Assembly (NCBI RefSeq): GCF_000758525.1
Contig: NZ_CP009241.1
Location: forward strand, 4,092,001-4,156,000
DNA: 64,000 nt
DNA from: Paenibacillus sp. FSL H7-0357
GTDB lineage: Bacteria; Bacillota; Bacilli; Paenibacillales; Paenibacillaceae
Direction of reading: 5' to 3'
Part shown: positions 42,393 through 54,910 of the stretch, one piece after another
How the letters are laid out: every line of letters starts with the position of its first letter
Numbering within the stretch: the first letter of the stretch is position 1
The notes under the pieces: generated by a model
What the model was told of the DNA's origin: nothing
The model's database searches: none
Seen by the model: only the letters and a program-made list of their open reading frames with translations
Position numbers and translations under genes: made by a program

Positions 42393-42857
42393 ATGTCCTA
42401 TATCGTTGATTTTAAAAATGTGTCTACGATTGGTTTAGAATCTTCACCTGTAGTAGAAACGCTTGCCGGTTTACGTGCGAATGAAGCCCGTTACTTTATG
42501 AATAAGTACAAGCATGAATTTACGGTTGTCCCAGCCAGCGAAAGCCAGGAAACCCTTGCTTATGTGAACCGGATATTGAAAGAAGAACGTGATATTGAGT
42601 TTGCGGCCAAACCTTTAGAAACATCTCGTTTTCAAGTGGAAAATATCCAATTTGCCTATGTCTTTTATGAGGATGGTCTTGCGATCAATGTCATGTATAC
42701 GGTGGATGACCCTAAGAAACGGGCAGTTGGTTTTAAGCTTTCTGAGGGGATGGAGGTCCCAAAGGAGTTAGAAGCAAAGTTTAAGTTTGCCAGGCAGAAG
42801 TCTAAACTAGCTGGAACAATTCGGGGTTCGTTTTTTGTAATTAAAGGAGAATATTAA
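42393..42857 (+). CDS. Protein of unknown function in WYL/GyrI-like cassette
   Basis: A soluble 154-residue protein beginning MSYIVDFKNVSTIGLESSP and rich in charged residues; the centre is LAYVNRILKEERDIEFAAK and the end GTIRGSFFVIKGEY. I do not recognise the family. AAGGAGG precedes the ATG, 23 bp after the previous gene, so the two are co-transcribed, and a terminator follows. The conserved pairing with a GyrI-like protein and a WYL regulator suggests a sensing or drug-binding cassette. Confidence 0.6.
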   Translation: MSYIVDFKNVSTIGLESSPVVETLAGLRANEARYFMNKYKHEFTVVPASESQETLAYVNRILKEERDIEFAAKPLETSRFQVENIQFAYVFYEDGLAINVMYTVDDPKKRAVGFKLSEGMEVPKELEAKFKFARQKSKLAGTIRGSFFVIKGEY

Positions 42858-42869
42858 AGTAATTAATAA

Positions 42870-42890
42870 CCCGCGCCCCGCGCGGGTTTT
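42870..42890 (+). terminator. Terminator of the GyrI-like operon
   Basis: CCCGCGC-CCC-GCGCGGG followed by TTTT. Confidence 0.85.
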
Positions 42891-43054
42891 GTATTTTAAA
42901 AAAAGTTGTTTTATCGGGCTACTACGGAAGAAGGATATTTCAATTATAATTGTTTTTCACCATCCTGTTTATCGGCAGGAACTGGTAAACTGTACATATA
43001 TTGAAGGGGTTTGGACAAAAGTTATTATAAATACGTTATAGCTAAAGGAGAGAT

Positions 43055-44131
43055 ATTATCACTTATAACGAGGTTGTTAAAAGCGTTGATGCATATTTAC
43101 TACCATTAATATCAGAGTTATACGGGTTGGAAGGCTATGAAACCGGTCTGGTTAAGGCACATGACGGAGGGCGGAATGTCGTATACACCTGTGAGAAAGA
43201 GGGCGCCGACGCAAAAATACTCAGAATCGCTTTCTTACCGGACAGGAGCCGGGAAGATTTTCTGGGAGAACTTGAGTATATCAGGTATTTATTCGAGCAT
43301 GGAGGAAGTGTCTCGGATGTAGTCAGCTCCAGGAAGGGGAATCTGCTGGAAGAGATCAGCCACAGTCATCATATCTTTTTTATCAGCCTGTTTAAAAAGG
43401 CCAAGGGGAAAATGCTTGTAGAAAATAATTATCAGTACCGGGAAGGCGCTCCAATTACCGAATATTATTATAATTGCGGTAAAGTCCTGGGGAAACTGCA
43501 TCAAATATCGAAAGAGTATACTCCTATCCATCGCCGGTATAGTTTTTTTGACAAATACAATGCCGAATATATCGATAAACTGATACCGGATTCCTTATCT
43601 CCGCTTAAGGAGAAGTTGGTAGAGCTCCTTAATACCTTAGAAGGGGTAGACAGGAACAAAGAGTCTTTTGGGTTGAACCATTTTGATTACAACGATGGGA
43701 ATTATTCGATAGATTTTGATACCGGGCAAATAACTGTATATGATTTTGATAATTCTTGTTACTGTTGGTATATGTTTGACTTGGCCAGTATCTGGGGAAA
43801 CGGAATGGGCTGGATACAATTTGAACCAGACGCCGGTAAACGTAAAAAGTTTATGGAGGATTATTTTGAAACAGTCCTCGCAGGATACAGATCTGAGACC
43901 AAGATCGAAAATTCGATGTTGGATACATTGCCCTTGTTTATTCAAGCAAACTTCTTGGAGAATATTATAGATGCGTTCGAGGTAATGCGAAACAACGGCG
44001 AAGAGCCGGAGTGTGATGAGGAGCTGTCGTATCGTATAAAATGCATGGAAGACGATATCCCGTATTTCGGATTTTTCCATGAGATTTATTCGTGTGAAGA
44101 ACCTTTTCAGTATGAGGAGCGAGATATTTAG
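43055..44131 (+). CDS. Aminoglycoside phosphotransferase-like kinase, non-canonical start
   Basis: A kinase-fold protein of about 358 residues of the APH/choline kinase group. The catalytic loop is LNHFDYNDGNY and the metal-binding motif is VYDFDNSCY; the N-terminal lobe contains NVVYTCEKEGA. The frame is open upstream to an excellent AAAGGAGAG at 43044-43052, but the codons that follow are ATT-ATC-ACT, with no ATG, GTG or TTG in place. The first ATG, at 43127, would cut off 24 residues that look like normal protein (YNEVVKSVDAYLLPLISEL). Either ATT or ATC initiates or the start codon has been lost. Substrate unknown. Confidence 0.7.
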   Translation: MITYNEVVKSVDAYLLPLISELYGLEGYETGLVKAHDGGRNVVYTCEKEGADAKILRIAFLPDRSREDFLGELEYIRYLFEHGGSVSDVVSSRKGNLLEEISHSHHIFFISLFKKAKGKMLVENNYQYREGAPITEYYYNCGKVLGKLHQISKEYTPIHRRYSFFDKYNAEYIDKLIPDSLSPLKEKLVELLNTLEGVDRNKESFGLNHFDYNDGNYSIDFDTGQITVYDFDNSCYCWYMFDLASIWGNGMGWIQFEPDAGKRKKFMEDYFETVLAGYRSETKIENSMLDTLPLFIQANFLENIIDAFEVMRNNGEEPECDEELSYRIKCMEDDIPYFGFFHEIYSCEEPFQYEERDI

Positions 44132-44549
44132 TCTTTTTGTGCATCAGAAGCCGCCATATTGACGGCTTTTTTTGTTTTTATGTTATAAGTTCTTTTCCCA
44201 AATACCTATAGTTCAGAACCAAGATTAATGCAAAAAAGTCGAATGTAGGCCTAAAATGCGCTTTATTGCGAAGAACATCATTCCATTATTTGATACACTT
44301 TGTGCATATTTGGATGCGGGGTTTGATCCGCTCAATATGAAAGGCATGACCGGAGATGAAGTGTCAGAATGAAGTCAAAGTTGCACAAATCAGATACGGT
44401 CAAGAAAGGGGGGATCATCACAAGACTGAGCAAAGAGAACATTTTGAAGATATGAAGAAGATTGAAGATTCGCTGTTATGGCGGTTTCATGTTCGGATTT
44501 TCCCCTGATTTCTAAAATGAATTTTAGATAAATAGGAGGAGTTAAGTAC
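44132..44549. other. Intergenic region before the giant lyase gene
   Basis: This holds a terminator (44148-44174) for the upstream kinase. The remaining 370 bp contain no gene that I can support. A 34-codon frame from 44256 (MRFIAKNIIPLFDTLCAYLD) has no ribosome site and could be a gene scrap. Confidence 0.5.
44148..44174 (+). terminator. Terminator after kinase-like gene
   Basis: AAGCCG and CGGCTT pair around CCATATTGA and are followed by TTTTT. Confidence 0.8.
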
Positions 44550-47500
44550 ATGAGTATAAAAGCTATTTCCATCAAGAAACCGGTGCTTGCATTCTTTATG
44601 TCATTTCTAATGGTAATTTCGCTTGCGATCCCCCCATCTCCGGGATATGCAGAGTCAGCGGGCAACCAGACCGCCCGTCAGGCGGAGTATCTTGACCGCG
44701 GTCTGGTTGCGGTTCTGGCCGACAACGGCGTGTTCTTGAGCTGGCGGTATTTAAATACGGATCCAAATGCAATCGCTTTCAATGTGTATAAAAACGGATA
44801 TAAAGTCAATACGGCGCCCATCAGCGATGCCACGAATTATGTGGACACAACAGGCGCAGACAGCTCACAGTATCAGATTTCCGCCGTCATTGCCGGCAAG
44901 GAAGAAATGCAGCCGGAGACGGTATCGGTGTGGCATAATGATTATTTACCCATTCCGCTGGATAAACCGGCCGACGGCCGAACCAAAGACGGGGGCACGT
45001 ATTCCTATTATGCCGGTGATGCTTCCGTGGCGGATTTGGATGGCGACGGCGAATTTGAAATCGTTTTCCTGTGGAGTCCAAGCAACTCGAAGGACAATTC
45101 CCAGGCAGGCTATACCGGCAATGTCTATATTGATGCCGTTAAACTTGATGGCACCAAGCTCTGGCGGATCGACCTGGGTGTCAATATCCGTGCCGGAGCT
45201 CATTATACCCAACTGATGGTGTATGATCTGGACGGCAACGGCAAAGCCGAGGTCGTCGTCAAAACAGCGGACGGAACGAAGGACGGTCAAGGCACCGTGA
45301 TCGGAGACGGAACGAAGGATTACCGTAACGACGGCGGGTATATCCTGACGGGCCCGGAATATCTTACGCTGTTCGACGGACAGACCGGAGCAGCCGTGTC
45401 CACCGTAGAATATCAGCCTCCAAGAGGCGATGTAAGCGCATGGGGCGACGGATACGGCAACCGTGTAGACCGGTTCCTGGCCGGTATTGCCTACTTGGAC
45501 GGCGTGAAGCCAAGCGTAGTCATGGCCCGCGGCTACTATACGCGCACCGTGCTCGCGGCTTATGACTATGATGGCGGCAAATTGGTGCAGCGTTGGACCT
45601 TTGACACCAACGAGGCCGGGGCTCAATATCAGGGACAAGGCAACCACAATTTAAGTGTGCTGGATGCCGACGCTGACGGCAAAGATGAAATCATGTACGG
45701 CGCGCTTGCGATTGACGACGATGGAAGCTTGCTGTACAGCACCGGACTCGGCCATGGCGACGCGATGCATGCCGGCAAGCTCGATCCGAACCGGGACGGC
45801 TACCAGATCGTCAGCGTGCATGAACATACGAATGCCGAATACGGGCTGGAGATGCGCGATGCCGCTACAGGAGAAATTATCTGGGGCCAGTATACAGGGA
45901 AAGATACCGGCCGCGGAATGTCGGCGGATATTGATCCAAATTATCCTGGTTACGAATCCTGGGCATCCACGATTGTCAACGGACAGATGGATCCCTTATC
46001 CCGCGGATATGCGGCGAACGGAGAAGTCATTTATGAACAGAATGAAGTGCCGCGAAGTGCAAACTTTGCGATCTGGTGGGATGGCGATCTCCAGCGGGAG
46101 CTGTTCGACCACGAATGGAACAACAGTACAGCGAAAGGTATTCCGCTCATTTACAAGTGGGATTACGGGAATAAACAGCTGAAGGAAATCTTCCGGGCAG
46201 CAGGGAGCTTGACCAATAACCACACCAAAGGAAATCCGGCGCTTCAGGCGGATATATTGGGCGATTGGCGTGAGGAGCTTCTGCTGCGCAGTGAAGACAG
46301 CACGGAATACAGACTTTATACGACGACAATCCCGACGGGCTACCGGATTCCCGCGCTGATGCAAGATCCGGTATACCGGCTGGGTGTAGCCTGGCAGAAT
46401 GTAAGTTACAACCAGCCGCCTCACACGGGATTTTATCTCGGGGCGGAAGCGATGGAATTCCCTAAAGCGAATTTGGCTCTTACCGGCGGAAAAGAAGTGC
46501 CGGAGCAGATCTATCACTTTGATTTCGGTACAGACCCTGCGGCTGGCACAACCGCCGTGCAGGATACACTCTATGCACAAGCAACGGGTTACGGATTCGA
46601 GAAGACAAGCGGAATTACGGTGGATGCAAACCATGTTTCTCTGCCGGAAAACGCCAAATTCGCCGTAGACCTGCCCAATGCCAATTACAAGGTAACGCTC
46701 AAACTGGGCGATGATGCACGCGATTCGAACGTAGGCGTCAAATCCGAATTCGTTCAGAAGCTGGCCGTGACCAGCGTGAATGCGGGAGAACCCCGGATCT
46801 ATTCTTATGACGTTGCGCTGGTAGACGGCCAGCTGGAGTTCATCTTCTCCGGCACGGCCATTGACGTGCAGGAAATCATCATCGAGAAATACCCGGAGCA
46901 ATCACCGGGAGCCGCGACGACGATCTATTTGGCCGGCGATTCAACGATGCAATCTTATAGTAGCATGCAGGCTCCGCAGGAAGGCTGGGGTCAGCAATTC
47001 GGACGCTATTTTGCAAATGGCGTAGTGGTCCAGAATGATGCGATCGGCGGCAGAAGCAGCAAATCGTTTATGGTTGACGGCCGTCTGGATACGATATTAG
47101 AGCGGATCAAGCCGGGAGATTTCTTCTTTATTTCCTTCGGCCATAACGACGCCAGCGCAGGCATTCCGGACCGGTATGCATCTCCGGCGGATTACAAAAC
47201 ATATTTGGCCCGTTATGTGAACGGCGCCAGACAGCGCGGTGCAACACCGGTGCTGCTTACTCCGGTAGGGCGCAGAGATTTTAATACAGTTACTCAAGAA
47301 TTTAACGTAAGCTTCCCGGAATACGTGAACGCTGCCAAAGAAGTAGCGGAAGAGCTGGGCGCGCCGCTGGTTGATTTGAGCCAGTTAAGCGTTACGTATT
47401 ACGATAAGATCGGCCTGAGTGCTACGGAGAAAATCTTCCTGTACGCCAATCCGGGCGAATATCCGAAGTATCCGAACGGCGTGGGCGATAATACACATTT

Positions 47501-50500
47501 CAGCAGCTACGGTGCGCAGGTCATTGCCGCATTAGTTGCGGGAGCAGTGAAAGACATGGATTTAAGCATTTCGCCGTATGTCATTGACCCGGACATTTTG
47601 GAACCCGAGCCGGAACCGGAGATCCAGGTCTATGAGGAAAACTTTGAGGGCGATCCCGCCGCCTCCGAATATGCGCTGGTCAATGCCACAGGTATCGGCG
47701 GGCAGATGACGGGAACGGTTGCAGAGCAGAACGGGAACAAGGTGCTGTCCCTTAGCGGTTCAGGATCCGGACACCGGGCGAAAGTGTTCCGCCTGTTCGA
47801 TGCAGTGAATGGCGACATCGTCAATGTCAATTTTGACTGGCATTCCGGCAATGTGGGCGCATCCCCGTCGGAAGGACATTTGTCGCTCCAGGATGCGAAC
47901 GAGAATATTATTTTTACTCTGTTAACAAAGACCGGCTCCACAAGTCCAGACACGAAAATCCATTATTTTGCAGGCCCATATACAGCAGACTATGGTACCG
48001 GCATCTCAGCTGTTCCGGAAGGCGGCACAGCCACGAACATCCTGAAAAACCAGTGGGTCAATGTGGATGTCAAAATTAATTTTGCTAAGAAGATGATAGA
48101 TTTGACGTTGACTAGCCTGGCGGACCCCAGTGTCACGCAGACGATCGAGGATATTCCGATGAATCCCGGTGTCTACGCCAATAACGCAAGGGCACTCCGC
48201 TTCCTGGGAACGAGAAAGGGCGGGGGAGGCACACTGAACTGGACCACTCAGATCGATAACGTGAAGATTGAAGGGACGAAGCTGCCGCCGGTTGCCGGCG
48301 ATCAGAAGGCATTGATTGCGCTTCATGACAAGGTGAAAGCATTGGATCTGTCAGCCTATACAGAAGCATCCAAAGCGGTGCTGAATAAAGCTTTGGCGGC
48401 TGTGGAAGCGATCATCGGTACGGAAGCGACGCAGGCCCAGGTCGACCATGTATTGAACATGCTGACGGTCGCGAGGGATTCGTTAACAAGCGAACCGGTA
48501 GGCGAGATAAGCGAGTACAAGTTTGATTTTGGCTCTGGAAACGCTGCTGAAGGATACACAAAGGTAGACGCCAAAAGAGCTTACCTGGAAGGAAACGGTT
48601 ATGGCTTTGCCAATACCGCGCTAGTCCAGGACGAGAACCGGGAAACCGGGGATGACCTGAAGGAGGATTTCACCCGCGTGAACGGCACCTCTTTCCTGGT
48701 AGAAATGGAACCGGCCAATTACCGGGTAACAATGACTATTGGCGATTCGCAAGAATCCACCAACGCAGGGGTTATTGTAGAACAAATGCCAAAATTGCCG
48801 GTTACAACTGTACCGAAGGGTGAATTCAAGGAAATTTCATATGACATCGCCCTGATTGACGGCGTCTTTAACTTTGAGTTCTCAGGCAGCACACCAAAGA
48901 TCAACGCGCTGAAGATTGAACGTCTGCCGGGCAACGGTGCGGGCGATCAGCCGGTTATTTATCTGGCAAGTGATTCCACGGTGGCCAATTATGCGGAAAG
49001 CTATCGTCCGCAGGCCGGATGGGGCGAAACGCTTAAAGGGTACTTCGATCTGGATCAGATCAGTATCGATAACCGGGCTGTAAGCGGCCTAAGCAGTAAA
49101 ACCTTCCTCGTAGGCGGATATCTCAACAACATTCTGCTGGGCATTCACGAAGGGGATTATCTGTTCATGCAGTGGTCCCATAATGATTCCACACCATCCC
49201 GCCCTGAGCGTTACCTTACACCTGAGCAGTTCAAGGTGTATCTGAAAGATTACATTAACGGCACTGTACAGAGAGGCGGAATTCCGGTTCTGGTTACGCC
49301 GGTCAACCGACGCGATTTTACCGGAGAAGTATTGAACAAGAGCTTCCCGGAATATGTGCAGGCAATGAAAGAGACGGCGCAAGAAACCGGTGCTTTACTG
49401 ATCGATCTGAATCAGGCCAGCTGGAAATATTTCCAGGAGCTTGGTCCTGAGGGCACCAAATCTATTTTCATGTGGGTAGGTACAACTGAGGACAATACCC
49501 ATCTTCAGATGAACGGTGCGGTCAAGGTATCCGAGATGGTGGCACGGCTTGTACAAGAGCTGGATATTCCACTGTCCGACCTTGTCACACTGGAAGAGGA
49601 ACCATCGGATACGACAGCACCGCATACGACCGCGGTAGTAGAAGGAGAGTCGCAGAACGGGTGGTATACTTCAGCGGTAAAAGTAACTTTTACCGCGACG
49701 GATGAAGACCCGGGAGTTGACACGACCTATTACCAAGTCGATGGCGGCGAAATTGAGAGCGGCACGCATCTAATTCTGAGCGATGAGGGCAATCACACTG
49801 TGACTTACTGGAGCGTTGATCTGGACGGCAACAAGGAGACCAAACAGTCGCTTTCAGTGCCGATTGATCTCGCACCTCCGGCCATCGCGATTCAGGGTCA
49901 AACGGAATACACTATTGATCAACACATAGACATCACTTACACGGCCGCCGATACGGCCTCCGGCGTGGCCGAGCCGAATGGCGTAATGTTGAATGCCCCG
50001 GCTTATACGCTGGAGCCAGGCTTGAATTCAGTAACTGCAGCGGTCTATGACCGTGCGGGCCGGGAGAGCAGCGTTGACTTCAGCTTCGGAGTTACTGCTA
50101 CCTTCGTAAGCCTGGCAGAGCTGACACGCACCTTTGCAGCCGAATCGGAAGACCCGGGTGCAGGAGCGGTTGCTGAACAGCTTGCCGGTAAGCTGCAGCA
50201 GGCTGAACAATCGGCGAATGCGCGTGATGGTGCGATGGCGCGCCAGCTGCTCGCGGCATACGCCAATGAGGTTGATGCCAGCAGAGATACGGTATTTACG
50301 GCTGAACAGGCAGACGCGCTGCGTAAGTGGGCCGCATGGCTCAGCCAGGTGACGCCGCTGGCGAGCAGTGCTCCAGGCACTCCAGTGTTGTCCGATAATA
50401 ACGGACACGATACGGGTCTGAGAGACGGAGATTACACTATTACGATGAATCTCTGGTGGGGCAACAACGGGACTCTTTTCAAGCTGTACGAGGATGGCAA

Positions 50501-50945
50501 GCTCATCAAAGAAGTGCCTCTGGCTGACCATTCTCCATCCGCCCAGTCCGTGCAGATTGATATTACCGGCAAGCAGAACGGTACGTATGTCTATACCGGT
50601 GAACTGATCAATTCACTGGGTACGACGAAAGGTTCGCCGCTGACTGTGACCGTCACCGATGCTTCCCCGGGCCAAGCGGTATTATCGAACGACAACTGGG
50701 ATGGAGACGGTAGTTTTAGCGTCAGTATGAATCTGTGGTGGGGGACAAATGCTACCGAATATGAGCTCTATGAGAATGGAGTTCTGGTAGACACGCAACC
50801 TCTGCAGGCTCATACGCCCGGCGCCCAATCGGCAGTAACAGCACTCTCCGGAAAGGTTCCGGGAACCTATGAATACGAGGCTGTGTTACGCAACCCGGCG
50901 GGTGAGACCAGAACGGCAAAGATGATCGTAACGGTCCAAAAGTAA
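44550..50945 (+). CDS. Secreted rhamnogalacturonan lyase (PL11) with two SGNH esterase domains
   Basis: A 2131-residue exported protein for pectin breakdown. Order: signal peptide 1-35 (cleavage after PGYA); PL11 rhamnogalacturonan lyase propeller about 43-640, with calcium-type loops such as ADLDGDGEFE; carbohydrate-binding-like sandwich 655-785; CE12-type SGNH esterase 790-1012 (GDST Ser798, GHND, Asp980/His983); lectin-like sandwich 1026-1245; helical FIVAR-like 1250-1315; second sandwich 1322-1460; second SGNH domain 1468-1680 (Ser1476 in SDST, SHND, Asp1648/His1651); Ig-like domains 1690-1848; helical 1853-1935; two C-terminal repeats 1941-2131 sharing MNLWWG. No LPXTG or SLH anchor is visible. 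AGGAGGAG precedes the ATG. It should cut the rhamnogalacturonan-I backbone and strip acetyl groups. Confidence 0.88.
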   Translation: MSIKAISIKKPVLAFFMSFLMVISLAIPPSPGYAESAGNQTARQAEYLDRGLVAVLADNGVFLSWRYLNTDPNAIAFNVYKNGYKVNTAPISDATNYVDTTGADSSQYQISAVIAGKEEMQPETVSVWHNDYLPIPLDKPADGRTKDGGTYSYYAGDASVADLDGDGEFEIVFLWSPSNSKDNSQAGYTGNVYIDAVKLDGTKLWRIDLGVNIRAGAHYTQLMVYDLDGNGKAEVVVKTADGTKDGQGTVIGDGTKDYRNDGGYILTGPEYLTLFDGQTGAAVSTVEYQPPRGDVSAWGDGYGNRVDRFLAGIAYLDGVKPSVVMARGYYTRTVLAAYDYDGGKLVQRWTFDTNEAGAQYQGQGNHNLSVLDADADGKDEIMYGALAIDDDGSLLYSTGLGHGDAMHAGKLDPNRDGYQIVSVHEHTNAEYGLEMRDAATGEIIWGQYTGKDTGRGMSADIDPNYPGYESWASTIVNGQMDPLSRGYAANGEVIYEQNEVPRSANFAIWWDGDLQRELFDHEWNNSTAKGIPLIYKWDYGNKQLKEIFRAAGSLTNNHTKGNPALQADILGDWREELLLRSEDSTEYRLYTTTIPTGYRIPALMQDPVYRLGVAWQNVSYNQPPHTGFYLGAEAMEFPKANLALTGGKEVPEQIYHFDFGTDPAAGTTAVQDTLYAQATGYGFEKTSGITVDANHVSLPENAKFAVDLPNANYKVTLKLGDDARDSNVGVKSEFVQKLAVTSVNAGEPRIYSYDVALVDGQLEFIFSGTAIDVQEIIIEKYPEQSPGAATTIYLAGDSTMQSYSSMQAPQEGWGQQFGRYFANGVVVQNDAIGGRSSKSFMVDGRLDTILERIKPGDFFFISFGHNDASAGIPDRYASPADYKTYLARYVNGARQRGATPVLLTPVGRRDFNTVTQEFNVSFPEYVNAAKEVAEELGAPLVDLSQLSVTYYDKIGLSATEKIFLYANPGEYPKYPNGVGDNTHFSSYGAQVIAALVAGAVKDMDLSISPYVIDPDILEPEPEPEIQVYEENFEGDPAASEYALVNATGIGGQMTGTVAEQNGNKVLSLSGSGSGHRAKVFRLFDAVNGDIVNVNFDWHSGNVGASPSEGHLSLQDANENIIFTLLTKTGSTSPDTKIHYFAGPYTADYGTGISAVPEGGTATNILKNQWVNVDVKINFAKKMIDLTLTSLADPSVTQTIEDIPMNPGVYANNARALRFLGTRKGGGGTLNWTTQIDNVKIEGTKLPPVAGDQKALIALHDKVKALDLSAYTEASKAVLNKALAAVEAIIGTEATQAQVDHVLNMLTVARDSLTSEPVGEISEYKFDFGSGNAAEGYTKVDAKRAYLEGNGYGFANTALVQDENRETGDDLKEDFTRVNGTSFLVEMEPANYRVTMTIGDSQESTNAGVIVEQMPKLPVTTVPKGEFKEISYDIALIDGVFNFEFSGSTPKINALKIERLPGNGAGDQPVIYLASDSTVANYAESYRPQAGWGETLKGYFDLDQISIDNRAVSGLSSKTFLVGGYLNNILLGIHEGDYLFMQWSHNDSTPSRPERYLTPEQFKVYLKDYINGTVQRGGIPVLVTPVNRRDFTGEVLNKSFPEYVQAMKETAQETGALLIDLNQASWKYFQELGPEGTKSIFMWVGTTEDNTHLQMNGAVKVSEMVARLVQELDIPLSDLVTLEEEPSDTTAPHTTAVVEGESQNGWYTSAVKVTFTATDEDPGVDTTYYQVDGGEIESGTHLILSDEGNHTVTYWSVDLDGNKETKQSLSVPIDLAPPAIAIQGQTEYTIDQHIDITYTAADTASGVAEPNGVMLNAPAYTLEPGLNSVTAAVYDRAGRESSVDFSFGVTATFVSLAELTRTFAAESEDPGAGAVAEQLAGKLQQAEQSANARDGAMARQLLAAYANEVDASRDTVFTAEQADALRKWAAWLSQVTPLASSAPGTPVLSDNNGHDTGLRDGDYTITMNLWWGNNGTLFKLYEDGKLIKEVPLADHSPSAQSVQIDITGKQNGTYVYTGELINSLGTTKGSPLTVTVTDASPGQAVLSNDNWDGDGSFSVSMNLWWGTNATEYELYENGVLVDTQPLQAHTPGAQSAVTALSGKVPGTYEYEAVLRNPAGETRTAKMIVTVQK

Positions 50946-50971
50946 CTGGATCAGGCTCGACAAATGCACAC

Positions 50972-51008
50972 AAAAAACGGCTGCTAAATGATCGGCAGCC
51001 GTTTTTTG
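50972..51008 (+). terminator. Terminator after rhamnogalacturonan lyase gene
   Basis: AAAACGGCTGC and GCAGCCGTTTT form a strong stem with a T-run, 30 bp after the stop. Confidence 0.9.
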
Positions 51009-51254
51009 TGTTGTTATAAGTGAAAAAGTGATCACTTAATGATGATACTAAGGGAAGAGGGAAATCAAAAAAGAACCTGAGTAATTTATCAGGTTCTTCT
51101 ATATTGCATATAAACAGACACGATGATATAATCAGTCTGCGTCTTTTATAATATGTATAGACATAAATGTTTCATCTTACAATTTAAATTTACCATGCCA
51201 CTGAACTCTTGTCAAATGTTTTTTTCTCAATTTAATGGTAAGGAGAGATGTTAA
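51009..51254 (+). promoter_or_regulatory. rph upstream region: hairpin and promoter
   Basis: A 12-bp palindrome AAGTGATCACTT lies at 51026-51037 and a 10-bp hairpin (AAGAACCTGA with TCAGGTTCTT) at 51071-51098. A promoter with TTGCAT (51104-51109), a 17-bp spacer and TATAAT (51127-51132) follows. The leader is about 115 bases. Rifampicin-inducible elements known from actinomycetes were not recognised. Confidence 0.55.
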
Positions 51255-53870
<2,616 letters not shown>

Positions 53871-53902
53871 TGGCTTGGATGTATATGGCGACAGAGAGAG
53901 GA

Positions 53903-54655
53903 TCAACCCAGAACCTCGAAATCGAAATCATCGTGCAATCTGCGCAGGCGGTAAGCGTTCATGGCGAATTCGCGCAGCTCCTCAAGAATGGTGTAATTCG
54001 CCCATGCGCCTGCGACAGCACCGATTCCAGGCACCATCTGCAGCATTTTCCGGAAGTCAATGGCGTCACGATACTCGATCTGAAATGTCTCCCAGTCCAT
54101 ATTCCGGGAGTATTCGGCGTCGGAGACCCACTGTTCCTTTTCAATATGCCAATGCGTGATGGAATAGAGCAACCTGGCGCGGTTTTCCGGCCCCGAAAAG
54201 GTCATTTGAAATACCTTGAGAATGAATACCCGCTCGGAGAAGTGCTTGGTGTCATAACCATAAACATGCGCTAGCTCGAACAAAAATTTCATTTTGATCG
54301 CAATTAAAGCTGGAAAGTCTACCATACTAAGCATAATGCCGCCAGCTCCCGTTCCAGCGCCTTCTGCAACTGCTATTTTTTGGTATAAGGCAAACAATTC
54401 TTTCGCTTCCTTATCGGCAGACTCCAGACCCAGAGTGCTCTGCACCGGACGGCGAGGCGTATATTCCGCACCGAACAATGCCGTACGCACGATTGATCGT
54501 ATGGTGGTCGTAATGATGTTATGCACCTTCGGGGGAATTAAATGATTTATTCGATTGCCGATTGTTTTCGATGTTTTTTCCAGCCATCCCGGGGGTTTGA
54601 ACATTTTTTGTTCCCAGTTGGCAACTTCCCTTTGTACTTTATGCTCGTAATTCAT
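53903..54655 (-). CDS. EcsC-family protein
   Basis: A 250-residue protein of the EcsC family, mostly helical with hydrophobic stretches (GAGTGAGGIMLSMVDFPALI and VPGIGAVAGAWANYTIL). In Bacillus EcsC is encoded with the EcsAB transporter, but stand-alone EcsC proteins like this one are common and of unknown function. The start is ATG 54655 behind GGAGCG; the frame extends to 54673. It converges on rph with only 32 bp between stops. Confidence 0.82.
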   Translation of the reverse strand: MNYEHKVQREVANWEQKMFKPPGWLEKTSKTIGNRINHLIPPKVHNIITTTIRSIVRTALFGAEYTPRRPVQSTLGLESADKEAKELFALYQKIAVAEGAGTGAGGIMLSMVDFPALIAIKMKFLFELAHVYGYDTKHFSERVFILKVFQMTFSGPENRARLLYSITHWHIEKEQWVSDAEYSRNMDWETFQIEYRDAIDFRKMLQMVPGIGAVAGAWANYTILEELREFAMNAYRLRRLHDDFDFEVLG

Positions 54656-54910
54656 GATCAATCGCTCCTCCAAAAGACATAGCCATATTGTAACGAATAT
54701 CTCCGTAATTAGGAACAGACCGCGGTAGGTAGCGGACCTCGACTAAAGTCCAGCATCACATACAGGATAGATAAGAAGGAACTGTTTCAACTCAAAAGCC
54801 ATTAAAGGTTTCTTTGGCCATAGTATCGAACATTTTCATAATCACAAATACAGCAGGGTTGAAAAATCCGAACTTCAATGCTTACAAAGTTGTCAGGGGG
54901 ATTACAATAA

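Noticed and set aside
44256..44360. 34-codon frame MRFIAKNIIPLFDTL...
   Set aside because: No ribosome site and no family match; may be a gene scrap but cannot be supported.
54656..54910. Possible B12 riboswitch before the CblS-like gene
   Set aside because: No B12-box-like conserved core could be found in the 255-bp gap.
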